A stretch of DNA of 64,000 nt from Streptomyces sp. BA2. GTDB lineage: Bacteria; Actinomycetota; Actinomycetes; Streptomycetales; Streptomycetaceae. The notes under the pieces were generated by a model, which was not told the DNA's origin, did no database searches, and was given only the letters and a program-made list of their open reading frames with translations. Below are positions 37,091-45,078 of the stretch, piece after piece. The position numbers were made by a program, and so were the translations under genes. Each line of letters starts with the position of its first letter. The stretch's first letter is position 1. The DNA is taken from contig NZ_WSRO01000002.1 in assembly GCF_009769735.1 (NCBI RefSeq), positions 124,001 through 188,000 on the forward strand, given 5' to 3'.

Positions 37091-37355
37091 AGTCCCCCCA
37101 GCACTGTTGCCGACGTGGCCACGGCGACCTCGCGAGCGCGCTCGGGGGTGCTCGGCTGGGCAACGTATTCGACGCTGAGGACGTCCTTGCCGAGAAGGAC
37201 GGCAGCTCGGCCTTGGCGCGGCGTCCGGGTCGGCCGCTGGAGGCGGACTCGGAGCGGGCCTCGGCGTATGCCTTCTCGCCAACGCCGGGAACGTCGCGTG
37301 GTGTTGAGCCGTCACCTTGGCGGGTGTCGCCGGCCCGTTCCCGGCGCGTCGCCAT
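37087..37355 (-). pseudogene. Frameshifted C-terminal remnant, DUF3558-like
   Basis: One frame reads DVPGVGEKAYAEARSESASS, then the next frame continues VLLGKDVLSVEYVAQPSTPE and RAREVAVATSATVLGGL to a stop overlapping the next gene. The break is near 37195. The pattern (DVPGVG, then VLSVEY, then a final helix) resembles the tail of DUF3558-type actinobacterial lipoproteins. The N-terminus with signal peptide is missing. Confidence 0.45.
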
Positions 37356-37534
37356 CGCCCCTCCCCCGCTTTCCGCCACAGCAGTGTGCGTGCGGTGAAG
37401 ATCATCGTGAGTCTGGTCGGGCTGGGGGCAATCCTTGACGGCGTGGCCGCGATCCCCCGGCGGCTCGGCACGTCCGTCCCGGACGCGGGAGCGACGCGAG
37501 GCCGCGTACGTCCGCATCGTGGTTGCCGTGGGTC

Positions 37535-37545
37535 AGCGCTTCGAC
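37535..37545. promoter_or_regulatory. Possible regulator site upstream of the ROK gene
   Basis: AGCGCTTCGAC here is identical to 11 nt of the palindrome upstream of xylA (44782-44793 and flank). It is 78 nt before the ROK start, a plausible place for autoregulation. The left half of the palindrome is degenerate. Confidence 0.35.
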
Positions 37546-37612
37546 CCGAGGCACCAGGCTCAGCCACGGCAGTGCAGGTCGTCACGGCCCTTCGCATAGG
37601 GTCGGACCCACG

Positions 37613-38857
37613 ATGAACAGCAACGATCCGTCCGCCGCGCCGTCCAAGGCCGACAAGGCGACCGTACGGCGGCACAACCTGAGCCTGGTGCTGCGCACGG
37701 TCCATGACGCCGGTGAGACGACGCGCGCCGGGGTGGCCGCGCGGGTGGGGCTGACCCGGGCCGCGGTGTCCTCGCTCGTGGATCAGCTCCTCACCGAGGG
37801 GTTCCTCACCGAGTGGGGCAAGACGTTCAGCGGGCAGGCGGGGCGGCCGGGCACGGCGTTGCAGGTGGCGCGGACCGGGCCCGCCGGACTCGGGGTCGAG
37901 ATCAACATCGACTACGTGACGGTGTGCGTCATCGACCTCGCAGGCACCGACCGCGTACGCCTGGTGGAGCGCACCGACAACCGGGGCGCCCCGCCCGCCA
38001 CGGTCCTGGCCCGGGCGGCGCGGCTCGCGTCACGGGCCATCGAGTCCGCCACGGAGCAGAAGCTTCGCCCCGTCGGTGCCGAACTGGCCCTGCCCGCCCT
38101 GGTCTCCGGTGGTTCGGTGCGGCAGGCGCCGAACCTGGGCTGGAACCGGGTGGCCGTGGAGGGACTGTTCGCACAGGCGTTGACGGCGCTGCATCCCACC
38201 CACCGCGCACTGCCGGTCAGCGCCGACAACGAGGCGAACCTGGCGGCCATGGCCGAGCTGTGGTTCGGCGACAGCGACGACCGCGTGACCAGCTTCATCT
38301 ACCTGACCGGCGAGATCGGTATCGGCGGCGCCCTGGTGCTGAACGGTCAACTCCTGCGCGGTGCCCACGGGTTCGCCGGTGAGATCGGGCATGTTGTGGT
38401 GGAGCCGGACGGTCCCGAGTGCCGCTGCGGTGCGCGGGGCTGTCTGGAGCAGTACGCGGGACAGGCGGCGCTGTTGAGGGCGGCGGGTCTCGACGAGAGC
38501 GCGGGCCTGACCGGGCTCGCGGAGCTGGAGCGCCTGGCGCGCGAGGGCGAGCCGCAAGCCCGGAACGCGATCGAGGAGGCCGGGCGCAGGCTTGGCCGGG
38601 TGCTCTCGGGGGCGGTGAATCTCATCGACCCGGACGCGGTGATTCTGGGCGGTGTCTTCCGCGACCTCATGCCGTGGCTCGCCCCCGCCGCCGATGGGGA
38701 GTTGACCGCCCGTGTGGTGTCGGGTCTGTGGACGCCGGGTGGCAAGCGGCTGCGGGCCTCGTCCTCGTCCGGTGACGCGGCGCGGGGCGCGGCAGCGCGC
38801 GTGGTGCGCGAGGTCCTGGCGGACCCGGCTGCGTACGTGGAGCGCGTGGCGGACTGA
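37613..38857 (+). CDS. ROK family transcriptional regulator (XylR/NagC type)
   Basis: A 414-residue protein. The N-terminal winged helix (RAGVAARVGLTRAAVSSLVD, then QLLTEGFLTEWG) is followed by a sugar-kinase-like ROK domain with YLTGEIGIGGALVLNG and the zinc motif CRCGARGCLEQYAG. The ATP-site DxGxT motif of true kinases is not evident (VEINIDYVTVCVIDL), so it is a regulator rather than a glucokinase. The context of xylose isomerase, alpha-xylosidase and a sugar ABC importer suggests xylose or an oligosaccharide as effector. Confidence 0.88.
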   Translation: MNSNDPSAAPSKADKATVRRHNLSLVLRTVHDAGETTRAGVAARVGLTRAAVSSLVDQLLTEGFLTEWGKTFSGQAGRPGTALQVARTGPAGLGVEINIDYVTVCVIDLAGTDRVRLVERTDNRGAPPATVLARAARLASRAIESATEQKLRPVGAELALPALVSGGSVRQAPNLGWNRVAVEGLFAQALTALHPTHRALPVSADNEANLAAMAELWFGDSDDRVTSFIYLTGEIGIGGALVLNGQLLRGAHGFAGEIGHVVVEPDGPECRCGARGCLEQYAGQAALLRAAGLDESAGLTGLAELERLAREGEPQARNAIEEAGRRLGRVLSGAVNLIDPDAVILGGVFRDLMPWLAPAADGELTARVVSGLWTPGGKRLRASSSSGDAARGAAARVVREVLADPAAYVERVAD

Positions 38858-38888
38858 CACCTCGGCCCGGGGAGGGCCTGGCGGTGTC
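38856..38888. terminator. Hairpin between convergent genes
   Basis: GACACC (38856-38861) pairs with GGTGTC (38883-38888), and an inner stem GGCCC/GGGCC adds stability. It lies between the convergent ROK and beta-glucosidase genes and may end both transcripts. Confidence 0.45.
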
Positions 38889-38914
38889 GGTGCGCCGCGC
38901 GCTCCGGGACGATG

Positions 38915-40294
38915 TCAGCCGCGGTGTGCCGCGATCAGCTTCCGGTACCAGTGGTAGCTGTCCTTCGGAGTGCGCTGCTGGGTGTCGTAGTCGACGCGTA
39001 CGATCCCGAACCGCTTGGCATAGCCAAGCGCCCACTCGAAGTTGTCGAGCAGCGACCAGACGTAGTAGCCGCGTACGTCGACGCCCGCGTCCATGGCGGC
39101 GCGCAGAGCCGTCAGGTGGCTGTGCAGATAGTCGACGCGGTCCGCGTCGTGGACGCCGCCGTCGGAGTCCACCACATCGTGTTCGGCCGAGCCGTTCTCG
39201 GTGATGTGGATCGGCGGCAGGGCCTCGCCGTAGGTGTCCTTCAGCGCGGTCAGCAGGTCGGTGAAGGACTCGGGCACCACAGGCCAGTTCATGGCCGTAC
39301 GCCGCACCTCCGGGTAGGCCATCTCCTGGTAGCGGTTGTCCGTGGCGACGCGGTGGGCGGGGTCAGGCTCGCGGTAGGGGGCGTCGACGACCACGATCGG
39401 CCGGTAGTAGTTGATGCCGAGGAAGTCCAGCGGCTGGGCGATCAGATCGAGGTCCCCGTCGCGGCGGAAGTCCTGGCGGGCGATCAGCTCGCCCCAGGTG
39501 TCCTGCTCGCTCGCCGGATAGCGGCCCGCGAGGATCGGCTCCGTCCACACCAGGTTGTGCTGGGTGTCGGCGCGTACGACGGCCGCGCGGTCGGCGGGCG
39601 TGTCGTTCGCGGGCACGTTGCGGTCGAGGTTGAGGGTGATGCCCGCCTCCCGGACACCGGCCGCGCGCAGCGCCTTCATCGCCAGGCCGTGGCCGACGAG
39701 CAGGTGGTGTGCGGCGGCCAGGGCGCCGGTGCCCTCCTGGGCGCCGGGGGCGTGGCGGCCGACGGAGTAGCCGAGGAACGCGCTGCACCATGGCTCGTTG
39801 AGGGTGATCCAGCGGGGTACGCGGTCGGCGAGGTGCTCGGCGACGATCTGCGCGTACTCGCCGAAGCGTTCGGCGGTCTCGCGCACCCGCCAGCCGCCTT
39901 GGTCTTCCAGGGCCTGCGGCAGATCCCAGTGGTAGAGGGTGGCGGCCGGTTCGATGCCGGCCTCGAGGAGTTCGTCCACGAGCCGCGAGTAGAAGTCCAG
40001 GCCCTTGGCGTTGGCGGGACCGGATCCGGGGGGCTGGATGCGGGGCCAGGCGATGGAGAAGCGGTAGGAGTCGACCCCCAGGCCGCGCAGCAGGGCTACG
40101 TCCTCGGGGTAGCGGTGGTAGTGGTCGCAGGCCACGTCGCCGGTGTCGCCGCCGTCGACGCGGCCCGGGGTGTGGCAGTAGGTGTCCCAGATGGAGGGGC
40201 CGCGGCCGTCCTCCTGCGCGGCGCCCTCGATCTGGTAGGAGGCGGTGGCCGCGCCGAAGACGAAGCCGGAGGGAAAGACGGGCAAGTCACTCAT
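38915..40294 (-). CDS. GH1 beta-glucosidase
   Basis: A 459-residue glycoside hydrolase family 1 enzyme without a signal peptide, so cytoplasmic. The start MSDLPVFPSGFVFGAATA has AAGG 8 nt upstream. The acid/base Glu lies in WITLNEPWC and the nucleophile Glu in IHITENGSAEHD. It removes beta-linked glucose from the non-reducing end of imported oligosaccharides. It lies just downstream of the two permease genes and is probably the last gene of that operon; an 18-bp tandem repeat separates it from the permease stop. Confidence 0.93.
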   Translation of the reverse strand: MSDLPVFPSGFVFGAATASYQIEGAAQEDGRGPSIWDTYCHTPGRVDGGDTGDVACDHYHRYPEDVALLRGLGVDSYRFSIAWPRIQPPGSGPANAKGLDFYSRLVDELLEAGIEPAATLYHWDLPQALEDQGGWRVRETAERFGEYAQIVAEHLADRVPRWITLNEPWCSAFLGYSVGRHAPGAQEGTGALAAAHHLLVGHGLAMKALRAAGVREAGITLNLDRNVPANDTPADRAAVVRADTQHNLVWTEPILAGRYPASEQDTWGELIARQDFRRDGDLDLIAQPLDFLGINYYRPIVVVDAPYREPDPAHRVATDNRYQEMAYPEVRRTAMNWPVVPESFTDLLTALKDTYGEALPPIHITENGSAEHDVVDSDGGVHDADRVDYLHSHLTALRAAMDAGVDVRGYYVWSLLDNFEWALGYAKRFGIVRVDYDTQQRTPKDSYHWYRKLIAAHRG

Positions 40295-40300
40295 GGATGG

Positions 40301-40350
40301 CCTTACTTGGCGTACGTGGCTTACTTGGCGTGCGTGGCTTACTTGACGGA
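40301..40350. repeat. 18-bp tandem repeat (about 2.7 copies)
   Basis: Units CCTTACTTGGCGTACGTG (40301-40318) and GCTTACTTGGCGTGCGTG (40319-40336) are followed by a partial third GCTTACTTGACGG. On the minus strand the repeat includes the permease stop codon and the ribosome site of the beta-glucosidase gene. Confidence 0.8.
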
Positions 40351-41196
40351 TCCGCCGGTGATGCCGGCGGCGATGTACTTCTGGGCGAGGACGAGCAGCA
40401 CCGCTGCCGGGATCGCTGACAGGACGGATGCGGCCATGACGGAGCCCCAGTCGCCGACGTGCGCGCCGATGTACTGGTAGATGCCGAGGGTGACCGGCTT
40501 GACGTCGTCGGTGGTGTTGAGCGTGAGCGCGAACATGAAGTCGCTCCACGCGTACAGGAAGGAGAACAGGCCCGCGGTGATCAGGGAGTTGCGGCTCATC
40601 GGGAGCACCACCTGCACGAAGGTGCGCAGCCGGCCCGCGCCGTCGACCTCGGCCGCCTCGATGACCTCCTTGGGGATGGCCACCATGAAGGAGCGCATCA
40701 GGACGATGGCGAAGGGGATGCCGAGCGAGGCGTCGGCGAGCATGAGGCCGAAGTAGGAGTTGACCAGGCCGAGATCGACGTACGCGCTGTAGAGCGCGTT
40801 GGCGATGACGATGCCCGGCACCATCTGGGTGATGAGCGTGCCGAAGACGATGGTGCGGGTGCCGCGGAGGCGGAACTGGGCGAGCCCGTAGGCGGCGGGG
40901 GCGGCGATCGCGAGGCAGATGGTGACGGCGCCGAAGGCGACGGCGAGCGAGGTAAGCAGGTGGCCGCCCTGCTCACGGATCGCGGAGGTGAACCCGGACA
41001 GGTCCACCCCGTGCGGGATGGGCGAGACCTCCAGGAGGCCCGCTTCGGGCTGCAGGGCCGTGTTGAGCATCCAGTAGAGCGGGAAGAGCATCACGCCCAG
41101 GATCAGTACGCCGCCGACGGTGGCGCCCCAGCGGCGCTTCGCCCTGGTGACAGGCGCGTGGGCGGCGGGTGTCTCGGTGACGGTGGTGGTCGCCAT
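40339..41196 (-). CDS. Carbohydrate ABC transporter permease (MalG type)
   Basis: A 285-residue inner-membrane protein with about six membrane segments, starting with GGVLILGVMLFPLYWMLNTA. The EAA loop that contacts the ATPase is EVIEAAEVDGAGRLRTFVQV followed by VLPMSR. It forms the channel with the second permease (41202-42161). No ATPase gene is present, as in most Streptomyces sugar importers, which share the MsiK ATPase encoded elsewhere. Confidence 0.92.
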   Translation of the reverse strand: MATTTVTETPAAHAPVTRAKRRWGATVGGVLILGVMLFPLYWMLNTALQPEAGLLEVSPIPHGVDLSGFTSAIREQGGHLLTSLAVAFGAVTICLAIAAPAAYGLAQFRLRGTRTIVFGTLITQMVPGIVIANALYSAYVDLGLVNSYFGLMLADASLGIPFAIVLMRSFMVAIPKEVIEAAEVDGAGRLRTFVQVVLPMSRNSLITAGLFSFLYAWSDFMFALTLNTTDDVKPVTLGIYQYIGAHVGDWGSVMAASVLSAIPAAVLLVLAQKYIAAGITGGSVK

Positions 41197-41201
41197 GCCG
41201 G

Positions 41202-42161
41202 TCACTTCCCCTCGGAGCGGTTGGCCCGCAGGTAGAACACCGCGAAGACGGCGGAGATCAGGATCAGGACGTTGCCGACGACGGCGCCCGCGCCGAAGTC
41301 CAGCTGCACGAAGGAGTTCTGGTAAGTGAGGGTGCCCAGGGTCTGGGTGGAGTCGGCGGGGCCGCCGTCGGTCAGGGCGAGGATCAGATCGAGGATCTTG
41401 ACCGTCGACATGAAGCCGAGAACCAGCACCACGGTGATGACCGGCTTCAGCAGCGGCAGCGTGATCGAGCGGAACGTGCGCCAGGCGGACGCGCCGTCCA
41501 GGGACGCGGCCTCGTACAGCTCCTTGGGGACCTCCTGTAGGCCGCCGTACAGGATCACCATGTTGAAGGGGATGCCGATCCAGATGTTCACCAGGATGAC
41601 GGAGAACAGGGCCATGCCGGGGCTGGTCAGCCAGGGTGTGGCGCCGCCCAGCCCGAGGGTGTCGAGGAAGGAGTTGAGGACGCCGGTGTCCTGGTCCAGG
41701 ATGCGGCGCCACACGATGCCGGAGACGACCATCGGGACGAGCCAGGGCAGCAGGATCAGGGAGCGCAGCACGCCGTTGAGCGGGAATCTCTTGGTGAAGA
41801 ACACGGCGAGCGCGAGGCCGATGCCGAACTGCCCGATCAGGGAACCGATGGTGAAGACGACGGTGTGCCACAGCGCCTTGCCGAAGAGGTCGTCCTGGAA
41901 GACCTTGCTCCAGTTGTCGGTGCCGTTGAACGGGGCCTTGCCGTCGAAGAAGGTGGAGGGCGAGTAGTCCTGAAAGCTCATCAGGACGTTGCGTACGAGC
42001 GGGTAGCCGAAGAAGAGCACCATGAAGATGACCGCGGGCGCGATGAAGCCCCACTGGGAGAGCCTGCGGCGGCGCCGGGCGCGTGCCGGGTCGGGCTTCT
42101 TGACGGTGGTCGCCGGGTGATCGGCGGCGGGTGCGGTCGCGGAGGCTGTGGTGGTCGACAT
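41202..42161 (-). CDS. Carbohydrate ABC transporter permease (MalF type)
   Basis: A 319-residue protein with six predicted membrane segments: first WGFIAPAVIFMVLFFGYPLV, last VVGNVLILISAVFAVFYL. The EAA loop is ELYEAASLDGASAWRTFRSI followed by TLPLLKP. It ends 5 nt before the MalG-type start and begins 10 nt after the binding-protein stop, so the three genes form one operon. Confidence 0.92.
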   Translation of the reverse strand: MSTTTASATAPAADHPATTVKKPDPARARRRRRLSQWGFIAPAVIFMVLFFGYPLVRNVLMSFQDYSPSTFFDGKAPFNGTDNWSKVFQDDLFGKALWHTVVFTIGSLIGQFGIGLALAVFFTKRFPLNGVLRSLILLPWLVPMVVSGIVWRRILDQDTGVLNSFLDTLGLGGATPWLTSPGMALFSVILVNIWIGIPFNMVILYGGLQEVPKELYEAASLDGASAWRTFRSITLPLLKPVITVVLVLGFMSTVKILDLILALTDGGPADSTQTLGTLTYQNSFVQLDFGAGAVVGNVLILISAVFAVFYLRANRSEGK

Positions 42162-42171
42162 GTTCGTCACG

Positions 42172-43437
42172 TCACTTCCCGCTCGTGGCACGCTGCTGGG
42201 CTCGCTTGAGCGCGGCCTCGCTGGACTGCCCGGTGAGGGCGGACTGGAAGGCGCTCTGCAGGGCGAGCGACACCGACGACCAGCGCGCGCCGACCTTGGC
42301 GGTGCGTGAGCGTGCGGTGGCCACCTGGTCGGCGAGGGCGTCGAGTTCGGGCACTTCCTTGCGCCAGACGGCGGCGGCCTTCTCGTTGGCGGGGACCATC
42401 CAGCTGTTGCGCGCGTAGGTGATCTGCTCCTTCTCGCCGGCCATGCAGTCGATGATCTTCGCGGCGGTCTTCTCGCGCGCGGTGTCACCGGTCTTGGGCA
42501 CGGTCAGCACGGCGCCGCCGAGCGGGCCGACGGAGTCATCCCCCGCCTTCGGCACGGGGATCCGGGCGATGCCCCAGTCCAGGTTCTTCTTGGTGTTGAG
42601 GGTCTCGACCTGCCACGGACCATTGATCATCATCGCGGCGTTGCCCGCCATGAACTGGTCGTTGACGTCGGCCTGGGTCCAGTTGACGGTCGACTTGGAC
42701 AGCGAGCCGTCCTTGATGAGGCTCTTCCAGTAGTCGAGCGCCTGGGCGACCTGCTTGCTCGCGAGGTGCGACTCGTCCCCGCCGTTGGACCACATGAACG
42801 GAGTGAACTGGAAGACGCCGTCCTCCGCGCCGCCCGCGCTCAGGGCGATGCCGTACTGCTTGCCCTTGGTGAGCTTCTTGGCGGTCTGTCGCATCTCGTC
42901 CCAGGTGGTGGGGACTTCGAGGCCCGCCTTCTTCAAGGTGTCCTTGTTGTAGAACAGGGCGAGGGTGTTCACCGTGCGCGCAGCCCCGTAGTACGTGCCC
43001 TTGTAGGAGCCGAAGTCGACGATGCCCCGCGGGATGTCCCGGGTGGACAGGCCCAGCGTGCGCAGGTCGATCAGGCCGCCGGCCTCGGCGAACGTCGGCA
43101 TCTCGGAGGCGTCGAACTGGATGACGTCCGGCAGTGACTTCGACGACGCCATCCGCAGGGACTTCGTCATGACCTGTGCGGCCGGAACGCTCTGCTGCTC
43201 GATGGTGATGCCGAGCCGCTTGCTGCAGCGGGACAGGGTGGCGGCGTCCCAGCCGTGATACGAGTCGTCGGTCGACGAGTTGAGGACGGTGTAGACATCG
43301 TCGTCGCGTTGCTGGCCGCAGCCGGCGAGCGCCGCGGTGGCCACGAGCGCGGAGACAACGGTGAGCGGGACCGTCACCCGCCGACCGTCGCGGCGACGCC
43401 TGCCACGCGCGCGCTGCGGTATGTGTGCTGCTGTCAC
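42172..43437 (-). CDS. Sugar-binding lipoprotein of ABC transporter
   Basis: A 421-residue extracellular solute-binding protein of family 1. The GTG start leads an Arg-rich n-region, a hydrophobic stretch and the lipobox LAGC, after which Cys would be lipidated. The mature part has family features such as IEQQSVPAAQVMTKSLRMAS, TLALFYNKDTLKKAGLEVPT and FMAGNAAMMINGPW. It captures the oligosaccharide outside the cell and delivers it to the permeases. A hairpin (43470-43497) separates it from xylA upstream. The substrate is inferred from the neighbours, not from sequence. Confidence 0.92.
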   Translation of the reverse strand: MTAAHIPQRARGRRRRDGRRVTVPLTVVSALVATAALAGCGQQRDDDVYTVLNSSTDDSYHGWDAATLSRCSKRLGITIEQQSVPAAQVMTKSLRMASSKSLPDVIQFDASEMPTFAEAGGLIDLRTLGLSTRDIPRGIVDFGSYKGTYYGAARTVNTLALFYNKDTLKKAGLEVPTTWDEMRQTAKKLTKGKQYGIALSAGGAEDGVFQFTPFMWSNGGDESHLASKQVAQALDYWKSLIKDGSLSKSTVNWTQADVNDQFMAGNAAMMINGPWQVETLNTKKNLDWGIARIPVPKAGDDSVGPLGGAVLTVPKTGDTAREKTAAKIIDCMAGEKEQITYARNSWMVPANEKAAAVWRKEVPELDALADQVATARSRTAKVGARWSSVSLALQSAFQSALTGQSSEAALKRAQQRATSGK

Positions 43438-43469
43438 GGTGGTTGCCCTTGCCTGGGAGGGGTGGCCGG

Positions 43470-43497
43470 CCCGGCGGGACGCCCGTGTCCCGCCGGG
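43470..43497. terminator. 11-bp hairpin between xylA and the transporter operon
   Basis: CCCGGCGGGAC (43470-43480) and GTCCCGCCGGG (43487-43497) pair exactly around a 6-nt loop. It lies downstream of xylA and only 33 nt before the binding-protein start. It may end the xylA transcript or limit read-through. A second imperfect stem lies at about 43511-43541. Confidence 0.65.
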
Positions 43498-43562
43498 GGT
43501 GTTCGCAGATCCCGGTACGGCTCCGGCCGCGGCCGTACGGGCTCGATCGCGGAGTGCGGGGA

Positions 43563-44732
43563 TCAGCGCGCGCCGAGCAGGTGCTCCATGGCGAGCTGGT
43601 CGAGGTGCTCGAAGGCCATGGAGCGCTGGGCGGCGGCGTTCACGTCGAAGTCCTCGTACGCGCCATTGTCGGCCAGGAGCTCGGCCAGGCCCTCGGCGGC
43701 GGTGGGCTGTGCGAGCTGGTCGAGGCGGGAGTCGCGCAGCGCCTGCCGCACCTCGGGGTCGGACCGGAACGCGGCCGAACGCTCCTTGAGGATCAGGTAG
43801 TTGCGCATGCAGTTCTTCGCGGACTCCCACACGCCGTCGACACCGTCTGTGCGCGCCGGCTTGAAGTCGAAGTGGCGCGGCCCCTGGTAGCCGGCGCTCT
43901 CGAGCAGGTCGACGAGCCAGAACGCCTGGCGCACGTCACCGGCGCCGAAGCGCAGGTCCTGGTCGTACTTGATGCCGGTCTGGCCGTTGAGGTCGATGTG
44001 GAAGAGCTTGCCCGCCCACAGAGCCTGGGCGATGCCGTGCGGGAAGTTCAGGCCCGCCATCTGCTCGTGGCCGACCTCCGGGTTGACGCCCACGAGTTCG
44101 GGGCGCTCCAGGCGCTCGATGAACGCCAGGGCGTGGCCGATGGTCGGCAGGAGGATGTCGCCGCGCGGTTCGTTCGGCTTGGGCTCGATCGCGAACCGGA
44201 GGTCGTAGCCCTGCTCGACGACGTACTCGCCGAGCAGATCGAAGGCCTCCTTCATCCGGTCGAGCGCGACGCTCACGTCCTTGGCGCCGCCGGACTCCGC
44301 GCCCTCACGACCGCCCCAGGCGACGTACGTCGTGGCGCCGAGCTCCACCGCGAGGTCGATGTTGCGGATGGTCTTGCGCAGCGCGAAACGGCGTACGTCC
44401 CGGTCGTTGGCGGTGAAGCCGCCGTCCTTGAAGACGGGGTGGGTGAACAGGTTCGTGGTGGCCATCGGCACCGCGAGCCCGGTCTCGTCGAGGGCGGCAC
44501 GGAACCGCTTGACGATGGCCTCGCGCTCGGCGTCGGAGGAACCGAAGGGGATCAGGTCGTCGTCGTGGAACGTCACGCCGTACGCACCGAGTTCGGCGAG
44601 CCGGCGTACGGAGTCGACGGGGTCGAGGGCGGGGCGGGTGGTATCGCCGAAGGGGTCGTTGCCCCGCCAACCGACGGTCCACAAACCGAACGTGAACGTG
44701 TCTTCGGGGGTGGGGGTGAAGCGGTCGGACAT
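43563..44732 (-). CDS. xylA: Xylose isomerase
   Basis: 389 residues, the normal length of the Streptomyces class I enzyme, from [20 protein letters not shown] with AAAGGG upstream. The active-site His is in YGVTFHDDD (His56). The metal-binding residues lie in [24 protein letters not shown] and [20 protein letters not shown]. It interconverts D-xylose and D-xylulose in the cytoplasm with two Mg or Mn ions. It is divergent from the GH31 alpha-xylosidase, which would supply its substrate. No xylulose kinase gene is nearby. Confidence 0.96.
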   Translation of the reverse strand: MSDRFTPTPEDTFTFGLWTVGWRGNDPFGDTTRPALDPVDSVRRLAELGAYGVTFHDDDLIPFGSSDAEREAIVKRFRAALDETGLAVPMATTNLFTHPVFKDGGFTANDRDVRRFALRKTIRNIDLAVELGATTYVAWGGREGAESGGAKDVSVALDRMKEAFDLLGEYVVEQGYDLRFAIEPKPNEPRGDILLPTIGHALAFIERLERPELVGVNPEVGHEQMAGLNFPHGIAQALWAGKLFHIDLNGQTGIKYDQDLRFGAGDVRQAFWLVDLLESAGYQGPRHFDFKPARTDGVDGVWESAKNCMRNYLILKERSAAFRSDPEVRQALRDSRLDQLAQPTAAEGLAELLADNGAYEDFDVNAAAQRSMAFEHLDQLAMEHLLGAR

Positions 44733-44781
44733 GGTGCGGCCCTTTGCTGCGAGTTTGTTTTCTGACATGACTAATACGCGA

Positions 44782-44793
44782 CGAAGCGCTTCG
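44782..44793. promoter_or_regulatory. Operator palindrome 1 (CGAAGCGCTTCG)
   Basis: A perfect 12-bp palindrome 50 nt upstream of the xylA start, in the divergent xylA/GH31 promoter region. Its core matches the second site 76 bp away. A LacI- or ROK-type regulator is the likely ligand (inference). Confidence 0.6.
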
Positions 44794-44858
44794 ACGCTAG
44801 ACCCTGACGCCAACTTCACGCCCTGCAAAAGCATCGCTACCTGGCGCTATCAGGAATC

Positions 44859-44868
44859 GAAGCGCTTC
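44859..44868. promoter_or_regulatory. Operator palindrome 2 (GAAGCGCTTC)
   Basis: A perfect 10-bp palindrome identical to the core of site 1; centres are 76 bp apart, about seven helical turns. It is closer to the GH31 side. Paired sites of this kind permit looping and joint control of both genes. Confidence 0.6.
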
Positions 44869-45078
44869 CGTACTCACGCCGAAGAAGGGCCCTTGCTGTT
44901 TTGTTTTCTGTACGATCAAATGGCCCGCGCAGCTACTTCTCCTTCGAGATCGCAAGCCAGTTGAGGGGCTCCACGCCACCGGCCGGCGTCACGCCACCGA
45001 CCAGCGCCGTCATCGGCAGGGCAAGTCCGACGGCTCCCGCGACCCGAACTGCCACCCCGCACCACCCTGAGGAAGATC

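Noticed and set aside
40301..40350. CRISPR-like repeat
   Set aside because: The units are directly adjacent without spacers and there are no cas genes in the window.
38912..40480. A 522-codon plus-strand frame over the GH1 gene
   Set aside because: Antisense to a GH1 enzyme with both catalytic Glu motifs; Val/Gly/Asp-rich shadow composition.
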